A stretch of DNA of 64,000 nt from Camelus bactrianus (Eukaryota; Chordata; Mammalia; Artiodactyla; Camelidae). The translations under genes and the position numbers were made by a program. Positions 53,112 through 64,000 of this stretch are shown here, in pieces. The notes below the pieces were generated by a model, which was not told where the DNA came from, did not search any database, and saw only the letters and a program-made list of their open reading frames with translations. Location of the stretch: positions 3,844,001 to 3,908,000 of the forward strand of contig NW_027413959.1 of assembly GCF_048773025.1 (NCBI RefSeq), read 5' to 3'. The stretch's first letter is position 1. Each line of letters begins with the position of its first letter.

Positions 53112-54299
53112 TCAGTTGTGTGCCTGTGATTTACGGAACTTTCATCCACCATATAATGCATATATACACCTTGAAAATATTATTCTGATTTTGAAGCTTT
53201 TTCCTAACTGCAGTTTAGAATATCAGGCAACTTTTGCAGGATAATTCTCTTGTAGAGTGTTCTACACAATAGACATGTAATTTACATAGATCCCCTCGCC
53301 GTGACATACCGTGCTCCAAACATGCTACATGCACCGCAGTTCGACAAATATTAACTGCTGAGTTGTTAGCATGTGGATTAATGTACTTTCATCTACCATA
53401 CAATGTATATATATACAGCTAGAAGCATGTACTCAGTATTTGCAGATATTTCTTAATGCCAGTTTCGAAAATAAGACCGTTTTCACAGAAAAATCCTCTT
53501 GGAGTGAGTTCTATCCAATAGACTTGTAATTTACATAGTTTCAGTTACCATGACATTCCGTGTTCCGAATACATTACATGCATCACAGATTCTACAACAT
53601 TCTTTATTGAGTGTAAGCATGTGCTTTACAAACTTTCATACACCACACAAGACATATTAGCACCTAGAAACATTAACTCTGAGTTCGCAGCAATTTCCTA
53701 ATAGCAGTTTTGAAAATTAAGAATTTTTCTAAGGAAAAAAGTGTTGGAGCGATTTCTACCCACTAGGCATGTAATTTACATAGATTCCATTGCTGTGAAA
53801 TTACGTCTTTCGAACACGCTACATGCATAACGGATTTGACAAATATTCACTACAAATGTGTTTGCATGTGGATTACCGAACTTTCAACACAATAAAAGGC
53901 ATAGTGACACTTAGAATCATTTTCTCTGATTTCACAGAGATTTCCAATCGCCAGATTCCAAAATGCAGCAGATTTCACAGCAAAAAGCTCTTGGAGCAAG
54001 TTCTACCCAAGAGACATGTAATTTACATAGATTCACTCACCGTGAAACTCCGTGTTCTGAACACGCTACATGCATCTCAGATTCCACAAATATTCACTAC
54101 AGAGTTATTAGCATATGTTTTACCGTACTTTCATCCACCATAGAAGGCATACTGACACTTACAAGCATTTTCTCATTTTTTGAAAGTTTTACCTAAAGCC
54201 AGTTTCAAAAATGAGGCAGTTTTCACAGAAAAATATTCTTGGAGAGAGTTCTTCACAATAGACATGTAATTTACATAGATTCTCTCACCGTCAAAATCT
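51082..54299 (+). repeat. HOR unit 15, 13-mer (A with hybrid m9/m10)
   Basis: 3218 bp. Order of type A, but m9 and m10 are replaced by one hybrid, removing one monomer. The left part is shared with unit 16 (GGAAAATACTCTTCG, CACTTAGCATGAC) and the right part with unit 14. Confidence 0.93.
53063..53310 (+). repeat. Hybrid monomer m9/m10
   Basis: Starts as m9 (ATGGTCCGAACATGCTAAA, CATTACTCAG) and continues as m10 (TGTGCCTGTGATTTACGG). The last m9-specific base is at 53,111 and the first m10-specific base at 53,124, so the exchange lies in the 12 identical bases between them. Confidence 0.93.
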
Positions 54300-56329
54300 G
54301 TGTTCTGACAAATTTGCATGCATCAAGGTTTCGACAAGTATTCACTACAGATTTGTTAGCATGTGCATTTCTGATCTTTCATCCACATACAAGTCATATT
54401 GACACTTAGAAGCATTTTCTCAGATTTCGAATATATTTCCTACTGCCAGTTTTGAAAGTGAGGCAGATTTTGCAGAGAAATGCTTTTGGAGCGAGTTCTA
54501 CCCAATGGACATGAAATTTAAATGCTTCCACTCATCGAGAAATTCCGTGTTCCAAACATGCTATGTGCATCACGGATTCGACAAACACTCTTTAATGAGT
54601 TGTGAACATTAGTATTACCGAATTTTCATCCACCAAACAAGGCATATTTACACGTAGAAAGACTTTTTCAGATTTAGTAGATATCTCCTAATGTCAGTTT
54701 CTGAAATCATGCAGTTTATGCAAAAGAATTCTCTTGGAGCGAGTTCTACTCAATAGACATGTAATTTACATTTTTCCCTCAGTATGATATTCCGTGATCT
54801 GAACACGCAACATGCATCACTGATTCGAAAAATAATCTTTAAGGAGTTGTGAGCATGAGGATTACCAAACTGTCATCTGCCATAAAAGGCATATTTACAC
54901 CTAGAAACCATTACTCTGAGTTCGCAGTGTTTTCCAAATGTCAGTTTTGAATGTGAGGTAGTTTTTGCAGAAAAATGCTCTTGGAGTGAGTTCTACACAA
55001 TAGACATGTAATTTACATAGATTGGCTCACCGTGAAATTCCGTGTTCCGAGAAAGCTGCATGCATCACAGAATCGACACAAATTCACTACAGATTTGTTA
55101 GCATGTGGATTACCGTACTTTCATCCACCATACAAGGCATAATGGCGCTTACAAGCATTTTCTCATTTTTTGAAAGTTTTTCCTAACGCCAGTTTCGAAA
55201 ATGAGGCAGTTTTCACCGAAAAATTCTCTTGCAGAGAGTTCTACACAGTAGACATTTGATTTACATAGGTTCGATCTCCGTCAAATTCTGTGTTCCGAGA
55301 AAGTTGCATGCATAACAGTTTCGACAAATATTCACTACAGAATTTTTTAGCATGTGGATTACTGTACTTTCATCCACCATTAAAGTCATATTTGCCTTAG
55401 AAACATTTTCTCAGATTTCGAACTCTTTTCCTTATGCCAGTTTTGAAAATGAGGCAGATTTCACAGAAAAATACTTTTGGAGTGAGTTCTACCCAATAAA
55501 TATGTAATTTACAAAGTTTCTTTCACCATGATATTCTGTGTTCTGAATATGATACGTGCATCACGGATTCGACAAACATTTTTAATGAGTTGTGTACATG
55601 TGGATTACCAAACTTTCATCCACCAAACATGGCATATTTACACCTAGAAATGTTTCTCCTCTTTTGCAGATTTGTCCTAATGCCCGTTGCAAATAACAGG
55701 CAGATTTCACAGGAAAATACTCTTCGATCGTGTTCTATCCAATAGACATGAAATTTACAATGTTTCACTTAGCATGACATTCCGTGTTCATAACACGCTA
55801 CATGCATACTGGATTTATAAAACATTCATTACTGATTCGAGAGCATGTGGATTTCCAAAATTTAATCCACCATACAAGGCATATTTACACCTAGAAATAT
55901 TTACTCGGCTTTCACAGCTTTTTCCTAATTTCAGGTTTTAAAATCATGAAGTTTTCTCAGGAAAAAACCTCTTCAAGCGAGTTCTATCCAGAGGAATTGT
56001 AATTTAAGCAGTTTCCCTCAAAGTGACTTTCCGTTTTCTGAACATGCTTCATGCATCACGGATTTGACAAACGTTAATTACTCAGTTGTGTGCATGTGGA
56101 TGACAGAACTTTCATCCACCATATAAGTCATATATACACCTAGAAATATTTACTCTGATTTCACTACTTTTTCCTACCGTCTGTTTTGAAAATCATGATG
56201 TTTTTGCAGAAGTAATCTCTGCAAGTGAGTTCGACCCAGTAGAATTGTAATTTCAATAGTTACCCACAAAGTGACTTTCCATGGTCCGAACATGCTAAAT
56301 TCATCACGGATTTGACAAACATTCATTAC
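53112..56329. repeat. 3,218-bp tandem duplication, right copy
   Basis: From the hybrid of unit 15 to m9 of unit 16. Shared private variants sit exactly 3218 bp apart, e.g. TCATACACCACAC near 50,418 and 53,636 and CACTTAGCATGAC near 52,549 and 55,767. Confidence 0.88.
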
Positions 56330-57765
56330 TCAGTTGTGTGCATGTGGATTACAGAACTTTCATCCACCATACAAGGCATAAATACACCTAGAAATATTTA
56401 CTCTGATTTCACAGATTTTTCCTAACGTCAGTCTCGAAAATCATAAAGATTTCTCAGAAAAAATCTCTGCATGTGAGTTCTACCCATTAGAATTGCAATT
56501 TCAATTGTTTCCCACAAAGTGACTTTCCGTGGTCCGAACACACTGCATTCATCACGGATTTGACAAACATTCATTAGTCAGTTGTGTGCCTGTGATTTAC
56601 GGAACTTTCATCCACCATATAATGCATATATACACCTTGAAAATATTATTCTGATTTTGAAGCTTTTTCCTAACTGCAGTTTAGAATATCAGGCAACTTT
56701 TGCAGGATAATTCTCTTGTAGAGTGTTCTACACAATAGACATGTAATTTACATAGATCCCCTCGCCGTGACATACCGTGCTCCAAACATGCTACATGCAC
56801 CGCAGTTCGACAAATATTAACTGCTGAGTTGTTAGCATGTGGATTAATGTACTTTCATCTACCATACAATGTATATATATACAGCTAGAAGCATGTACTC
56901 AGTATTTGCAGATATTTCTTAATGCCAGTTTCGAAAATAAGACCGTTTTCACAGAAAAATCCTCTTGGAGTGAGTTCTATCCAATAGACTTGTAATTTAC
57001 ATAGTTTCAGTTACCATGACATTCCGTGTTCCGAATACATTACATGCATCACAGATTCTACAACATTCTTTATTGAGTGTAAGCATGTGCTTTACAAACT
57101 TTCATCCACCACACAAGACATATTAGCACCTAGAAACATTAACTCTGAGTTCGCAGCAATTTCCTAATAGCAGTTTTGAAAATTAAGCATTTTTCTAAGG
57201 AGAAAAGTGTTGGAGCGATTTCTACCCACTAGGCATGTAATTTACATAGATTCCATTGCTGTGAAATTACGTCTTTCGAACACGCTACATGCATAACGGA
57301 TTTGACAAATATTCACTACAAATGTGTTTGCATGTGGATTACCGAACTTTCAACACAATAAAAGGCATAGTGACACTTAGAATCATTTTCTCTGATTTCA
57401 CAGAGATTTCCAATCGCCAGATTCCAAAATGCAGCAGATTTCACAGCAAAAAGCTCTTGGAGCAAGTTCTACCCAAGAGACATGTAATTTACATAGATTC
57501 ACTCACCGTGAAACTCCGTGTTCTGAACATGCTACATGCATCTCAGATTCCACAAATATTCACTACAGAGTTATTAGCATATGTTTTACCGTACTTTCAT
57601 CCACCATAGAAGGCATACTGACACTTACAAGCATTTTCTCATTTTTTGAAAGTTTTACCTAAAGCCAGTTTCAAAAATGAGGCAGTTTTCACAGAAAAAT
57701 ATTCTTGGAGAGAGTTCTTCACAATAGACATGTAATTTACATAGATTCTCTCACCGTCAAAATCT
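54300..57765 (+). repeat. HOR unit 16, type A 14-mer
   Basis: 3466 bp, with normal m9 and m10. Matches unit 15 from m1 to m9 except for a few single changes, such as GATCTCCGTC against GATCACCGTC and AAGTGAGTTC against AAGCGAGTTC. Confidence 0.91.
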
Positions 57766-60700
57766 GTGTTCTGACAAATTTGCATGCATCAAGGTTTCGA
57801 CAAGTATTCACTACAGATTTGTTAGCATGTGCATTTCTGATCTTTCATCCACATACAAGTCATATTGACACTTAGAAGCATTTTCTCAGATTTCGAATAT
57901 ATTTCCTACTGCCAGTTTTGAAAGTGAGGCAGATTTTGCAGAAAAATGCTTTTGGAGTGAGTTCTACCCAATGGACATGAAATGTAAATGCTTCCACTCA
58001 TCGAGAAATTCCGTGTTCCAAACATGCTATGTGCATCACGGATTCGACAAACACTCTTTAATGAGTTGTGAACATTAGTATTACCGAATTTTCATCCACC
58101 AAACAAGGCATATTTACACGTAGAAAGACTTTTTCAGATTTAGTAGATATCTCCTAATGTCAGTTTCTGAAATCATGCAGTTTATGCAAAAGAATCCTCT
58201 TGGAGCGAGTTCTACTCAATAGACATGTAATTTACATTTTTTCCCTCAGTATGATATTCCGTGATCTGAACACGCAACATGCATCACTGATTCGAAAAAT
58301 AATCTTTAAGGAGTTGTGAGCATGAGGATTACCAAACTGTCATCTGCCATAAAAGGCATATTTACACCTAGAAACCATTACTCTGAGTTCGCAGTGTTTT
58401 CCAAATGTCAGTTTTGAATGTGAGGTAGTTTTTGCAGAAAAATGCTCTTGGAGTGAGTTCTACACAATAGACATGTAATTTACATAGATTGGCTCACCGT
58501 GAAATTCCGTGTTCCGAGAAAGCTGCATGCATCACAGAATCGACACAAATTCACTACAGATTTGTTAGCATGTGGATTACCGTACTTTCATCCACCATAC
58601 AAGGCATAATGGCGCTTACAAGCATTTTCTCATTTTTTGAAAGTTTTTCCTAACGCCAGTTTCGAAAATGAGGCAGTTTTCACCGAAAAATTCTCTTGCA
58701 GAGAGTTCTACACAGTAGACATTTGATTTACATAGGTTCGATCACCGTCAAATTCTGTGTTCCGAGAAAGTTGCATGCATAACAGTTTCGACAAATATTC
58801 ACTACAGAATTTTTTAGCATGTGGATTACTGTACTTTCATCCACCATTAAAGTCATATTTGCCTTAGAAACATTTTCTCAGATTTCGAACTCTTTTCCTT
58901 ATGCCAGTTTTGAAAATGAGGCAGATTTCACAGAAAAATACTTTTGGAGTGAGTTCTACCCAATAAATATGTAATTTACAAAGTTTCTTTCACCATGATA
59001 TTCTGTGTTCTGAATATGATACGTGCATCACGGATTCGACAAACATTTTTAATGAGTTGTGTACATGTGGATTACCAAACTTTCATCCACCAAACATGGC
59101 ATATTTACACCTAGAAATGTTTCTCCTCTTTTGCAGATTTGTCCTAATGCCCGTTGCAAATAACAGGCAGATTTCACAGGAAAATCCTCTTCGATCGTGT
59201 TCTATCCAATAGACATGAAATTTACAATGTTTCACTTACCATGACATTCCGTGTTCATAACACGCTACATGCATACTGGATTTATAAAACATTCATTACT
59301 GATTCGAGAGCATGTGGATTTCCAAAATTTAATCCACCATACAAGGCATATTTACACCTAGAAATATTTACTCGGCTTTCACAGCTTTTTCCTAATTTCA
59401 GGTTTTAAAATCATGAAGTTTTCTCAGGAAAAAACCTCTTCAAGCGAGTTCTATCCAGAGGAATTGTAATTTAAGCAGTTTCCCTCAAAGTGACTTTCCG
59501 TTTTCTGAACATGCTTCATGCATCACGGATTTGACAAACGTTAATTACTCAGTTGTGTGCATGTGGATGACAGAACTTTCATCCACCATATAAGTCATAT
59601 ATACACCTAGAAATATTTACTCTGATTTCACTACTTTTTCCTACCGTCTGTTTTGAAAATCATGATGTTTTTGCAGAAGTAATCTCTGCAAGCGAGTTCG
59701 ACCCAGTAGAATTGTAATTTCAATAGTTACCCACAAAGTGACTTTCCATGGTCCGAACATGCTAAATTCATCACGGATTTGACAAACATTCATTACTCAG
59801 TTGTGTGCATGTTGATTACAGAATTTTCATCCACCATATAAGGCATATATGAACCTAGAAAACATTATTCTGAGTTCGCAGCTTTTTCCTAAAGGCAGTT
59901 TAGAAAATCAGGCATCTATAGCAGGATAAATCTCTGGTAGCATGTTCTACACATTGGACTTATAATTTACATACAGTCCCTCGCCGTGACATTCCGTGAT
60001 TCAAACTTTCTACTTGCACCACAGGTTCGACAAATATTCACTGCTGAGTTGTTAGCATGTAGATTACTGAACTTTCATCTACCATAATATGTATATATAC
60101 AGCTAGAAACATGTACAAAGTATATGCAGATTTTTCCTAACGTCAGTTTCTGAAATCAGGCAGTTTTTAAAGAAATATACTCTTGGAACTTGTTCCACCC
60201 AAAAGTCATGTAATTTACATAGATTCGCTCATCGTCAAATTCTGTGTTCTGAAAAAAACTGCATGCATTACGGTTTCGGAAAATATTCACTACAGATTTG
60301 TTAGCATGTGTATTTCTGAACTTTCATCACCATACAAGTCATATTGACACTTAGAAGCATTTTCTCAAAATTCGAATTTTTTCCTAATGCCAGTTTGGAA
60401 AATGAGGCAGATTTCACAGGAAAATGCTTTTGGAGCAAGTTCTACCAAGTGGACATGTAATTTAAATGCTTTCACTCACCGTGACATTTCATGTTCCGAA
60501 CACGCTACATGCATCACTGATTCGACAAACATTCTTTATTGAGTGGTGAACATGTGTATTACCAAACTTTCACCCACCATACAAAGTGTATTTACACATA
60601 GAAACATTTATTCTTATTTAGTAGATTTCTCCTTACGTCAGTTTCTAAAATCATGCAGTTTTCGCAGAAAAATCCTCTTGGAGCGAGTACTACCCAAAAG

Positions 60701-61480
60701 ACATGTAATTTACATTTGTCCCCTCACTGAGACATTCCATGTTCTGAACATGCTACATGCATCACAGATTCAGAAAGCATTCATTACTGTGTTACGAGCA
60801 TGTGCATTACAAACTTTCATCCACCACACAAGACATATTAGAACCTAGAAACATTAACTCTGAGTTCGCAGCAATTTCCTAATAGCAGTTTTGAAAATTA
60901 GGCATTTTTCTAAGGAAAAAAGTGTTGGAGCGATTTCTACCCACTAGGCATGTAATTTACATAGATTCCATTGCTGTGAAATTACGTCTTTCGAACACGC
61001 TACATGCATAACGGATTTGACAAATATTCACTACAAATGTGTTTGCATGTGGATTACCGAACTTTCAACACAATAAAAGGCATAGTGACACTTAGAACCA
61101 TTTTCTCTGATTTCACAGAGATTTCCAATCGCCAGATTCCAAAATGCAGCAGATTTCACAGCAAAAAGCTCTTGGAGCAAGTTCTACCCAAGAGACATGT
61201 AATTTACATAGATTCACTCACCGTGAAACTCCGTGTTCTGAACACGCGACATGCATCTCAGATTCCACAAATATTCACTACAGAGTTATTAGCATATGTT
61301 TTACCGTACTTTCATCCACCATAGGAGGCATACTGACACTTACAAGCATTTTCTCATTTTTTGAAAGTTTTACCTAAAGCCAGTTTCAAAAATGAGGCAG
61401 TTTTCACAGAAAAATATTCTTGGAGAGAGTTCTTCACAATAGACATGTAATTTACATAGATTCTCTCACCGTCAAAATCT
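57766..61480 (+). repeat. HOR unit 17, type B 15-mer with A-type tail
   Basis: 3715 bp. The left part to n13 is the unit-2 B subtype (CCTAAAGGCAG, GATTCAAACTTTC, TTCCACCCAAAAG). From about 60,922 it is A type (AAGTGTTGGAG, CAGAGATTTCCAATCGCC, m13 and m14 as in unit 13, including GAACCATTTTC and ATAGGAGGC). Confidence 0.91.
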
Positions 61481-64000
61481 GTGTTCTGACAAATTTGCAT
61501 GCATCAAGGTTTCGACAAGTATTCACTACAGATTTGTTAGCATGTGCATTTCTGATCTTTCATCCACATACAAGTCATATTGACACTTAGAAGCATTTTC
61601 TCAGATTTCGAATATATTTCCTACTGCCAGTTTTGAAAGTGAGGCAGATTTTGCAGAGAAATGCTTTTGGAGCGAGTTCTACCCAATGGACATGAAATTT
61701 AAATGCTTCCACTCATCGAGAAATTCCGTGTTCCAAACATGCTTTGTGCATCACGGATTCGACAAACACTCTTTAATGAGTCGTGAACATTAGTATTACC
61801 GAATTTTCATCCACCAAACAAGGCATATTTACACGTAGAAAGACTTTTTCAGATTTAGTAGATATCTCCTAATGTCAGTTTCTGAAATCATGCAGTTTAT
61901 GCAAAAGAATCCTCTTGGAGCGAGTTCTACTCAATAGACATATAATTTACATTTTTTCCCTCAGTATGATATTCCGTGTTCTGAACACGCAACATGCATC
62001 ACTGATTCGAAAAATAATCTTTAAGGAGTTGTGAGCATGAGGATTACCAAACTGTCATCTGCCATAAAAGGCATATTTACACCTAGAAACCATTACTCTG
62101 AGTTCGCAGTGTTTTCCAAATGTCAGTTTTGAATGTGAGGTAGTTTTTGCAGAAAAATGCTCTTGGAGTGAGTTCTACACAATAGACATGTAATTTACAT
62201 AGATTGGCTCACCGTGAAATTCCGTGTTCCGAGAAAGCTGCATGCATCACAGAATCGACACAAATTCACTACAGATTTGTTAGCATGTGGATTACCGTAC
62301 TTTCATCCACCATACAAGGCATAATGGCGCTTACAAGCATTTTCTCATTTTTTGAAAGTTTTTCCTAACGCCAGTTTCGAAAATGAGGCAGTTTTCACCG
62401 AAAAATTCTCTTGCAGAGAGTTCTACACAGTAGACATTTGATTTACATAGGTTCGATCACCGTCAAATTCTGTGTTCCGAGAAAGTTGCATGCATAACAG
62501 TTTCGACAAATATTCACTACAGAATTTTTTAGCATGTGGATTACTGTACTTTCATCCACCATTAAAGTCATATTTGCCTTAGAAACATTTTCTCAGATTT
62601 CGAACTCTTTTCCTTATGCCAGTTTTGAAAATGAGGCAGATTTCACAGAAAAATACTTTTGGAGTGAGTTCTACCCAATAAATATGTAATTTACAAAGTT
62701 TCTTTCACCATGATATTCTGTGTTCTGAATATGATACGTGCATCACGGATTCAACAAACATTTTTAATGAGTTGTGTACATGTGGATTACCAAACTTTCA
62801 TCCACGAAACATAGCATATTTACACCTAGAAATGTTTCTCCTCTTTTGCAGATTTGTCCTAATGCCCGTTGCAAATAACAGGCAGATTTCACAGGAAAAT
62901 CCTCTTCGATCGTGTTCTATCCAATAGACATGAAATTTACAATGTTTCACTTACCATGACATTCCGTGTTCATAACACGCTACATGCATACTGGATTCAT
63001 AAAACATTCATTACTGATTCGAGAGCATGTGGATTTCCGAAATTTAATCCACCATACAAGGCATATTTACACCTAGAAATATTTACTCGGCTTTCACAGC
63101 TTTTTCCTAATTTCAGGTTTTAAAATCATGAAGTTTTCTCAGGAAAAAACCTCTTCAAGCGAGTTCTATCCAGAGGAATTGTAATTTAAGCAGTTTCCCT
63201 CAAAGTGACTTTCCGTTTTCTGAACATGCTTCATGCATCACGGATTTGACAAACGTTAATTACTCAGTTGTGTGCATGTGGATGACAGAACTTTCATCCA
63301 CCATATAAGTCATATATACACCTAGAAATATTTACTCTGATTTCACTACTTTTTCCTACCGTCTGTTTTGAAAATCATGATGTTTTTGCAGAAGTAATCT
63401 CTGCAAGCGAGTTCGACCCAGTAGAATTGTAATTTCAATAGTTACCCACAAAGTGACTTTCCATGGTCCGAACATGCTAAATTCATCACGGATTTGACAA
63501 ACATTCATTACTCAGTTGTGTGCATGTGGATTACAGAACTTTCATCCACCATACAAGGCATAAATACACCTAGAAATATTTACTCTGATTTCACAGATTT
63601 TTCCTAACGTCAGTCTCGAAAATCATAAAGATTTCTCAGAAAAAATCTCTGCATGTGAGTTCTACCCATTAGAATTGCAATTTCAATTGTTTCCCACAAA
63701 GTGACTTTCCGTGGTCCGAACACACTGCATTCATCACGGATTTGACAAACATTCATTAGTCAGTTGTGTGCCTGTGATTTACGGAACTTTCATCCACCAT
63801 ATAATGCATATATACACCTTGAAAATATTATTCTGATTTTGAAGCTTTTTCCTAACTGCAGTTTAGAATATCAGGCAACTTTTGCAGGATAATTCTCTTG
63901 TAGAGTGTTCTACACAATAGACATGTAATTTACATAGATCCCCTCGCCGTGACATACCGTGCTCCAAACATGCTACATGCACCGCAGTTCGACAAATATT
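60911..64000. repeat. 13,866-bp tandem duplication, right copy (cut)
   Basis: The tail of unit 17 plus unit 18 repeats the sequence from 47,045, with shared private variants such as GAACCATTTTC, ATAGGAGGC, TGAGTCGTGAAC and CCACGAAACATAGC. Only about 3.1 kb of it lies in the window. Confidence 0.8.
61481..64000 (+). repeat. HOR unit 18, type A, cut by window end
   Basis: m1 to m10 plus the first 42 bp of m11 (from 63,959). Near copy of unit 14 at 13,866 bp, with a few single differences (62,751 ATTCAACAAAC against ATTCGACAAAC; ACATATAATTT against ACATACAATTT). Confidence 0.9.

Larger units (their letters stand above)
47045..60910. repeat. 13,866-bp tandem duplication, left copy
   Basis: From the end of m12 in unit 13 through units 14, 15 and 16 to the end of n13 in unit 17. 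The switch lies between 60,902 and 60,921 (47,036-47,055 in the left copy). Confidence 0.8.
1..64000. repeat. Satellite array, about 248-bp monomer, multi-level HOR
   Basis: The whole window consists of head-to-tail copies of one AT-rich monomer of 245 to 249 bp, roughly 258 copies, all in one orientation. Landmarks recurring in order are a GTGTTCCGAA-like start, a CTACATGCATCACGG block, a GCATGTGGATTAC block, CTTTCATCCACCATACAAGG, an ACACCTAGAAA block, TTTTCCTAA..CAGTTT, TCTTGGAGCGAGTTCTACCC and ATAGACATGTAATTTACAT. Monomers within a unit differ strongly, but homologous monomers one unit away are nearly identical, which defines a higher-order repeat. No gene, RNA gene, mobile element or unrelated spacer was found. 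Inference: a centromeric or pericentromeric core. The family is not one I can name; it is not 171-bp alpha satellite. Confidence 0.97.

Noticed and set aside
1-64000. Alpha satellite, 5S or other tandem gene arrays, or a mobile-element-derived tandem repeat
   Set aside because: Monomer length and sequence do not fit alpha satellite; no RNA gene motifs, target-site duplications, terminal repeats or coding remains were seen.
1-64000. CRISPR-like array
   Set aside because: The repeat unit is about 248 bp with no unique spacers; everything between conserved blocks is also repeated.

Overview
The whole 64 kb window is one uninterrupted satellite DNA array. The basic monomer is about 248 bp (245 to 249 bp in the copies measured), AT-rich, and always in the same orientation. 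I found no gene, no RNA gene, no transposable element and no non-satellite spacer; all open frames are short (at most 106 codons), recur with the repeat and look like chance. The scale of the array, the nested higher-order repeats and the absence of insertions point to a eukaryotic chromosome, most likely a centromeric or pericentromeric core in a long-read assembly. I do not recognise the monomer. It is not primate alpha satellite (171 bp), and I cannot name the species or the major group.

Monomers are numbered here from the GTGTTCCG-like motif, a register that makes the window open on a monomer start. Monomers within a unit are clearly diverged, while the same monomer in successive units is nearly identical: a true higher-order repeat (HOR). 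Four unit types occur. A is a 14-mer of about 3466 bp (m1 to m14). B is a 15-mer of about 3714 bp, in which the stretch from the middle of m9 to the middle of m12 is replaced by a block with n10, n11, n12 and n13. C is a 12-mer of about 2968 bp with two hybrid monomers and a distinctive m7 paralogue. D is B carrying an 891-bp out-of-register internal tandem duplication (4605 bp).

Layout: A (1-3466), B (3467-7180), B (7181-10893), C (10894-13862); then four D+C pairs forming a 7.57-kb super-repeat (13863-21435, 21436-29007, 29008-36580, 36581-44149); then A (44150-47614), A (47615-51081), a 13-mer deletion form of A (51082-54299), A (54300-57765), B (57766-61480) and a cut-off A (61481-64000).

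Above the units, shared private variants reveal larger tandem duplications whose breakpoints can be placed within about 20 bp: 15,145 bp (about 10,040-25,184 repeated at 25,185-40,329), 3,218 bp (about 49,894-53,111 repeated at 53,112-56,329) and 13,866 bp (about 47,045-60,910, repeated from 60,911 past the window end). Each fits a single unequal exchange between misaligned units. The main interest of the window is therefore a readable recombination history of a probably active satellite array. Short dyad symmetries recur in nearly every monomer and no canonical CENP-B box was seen.
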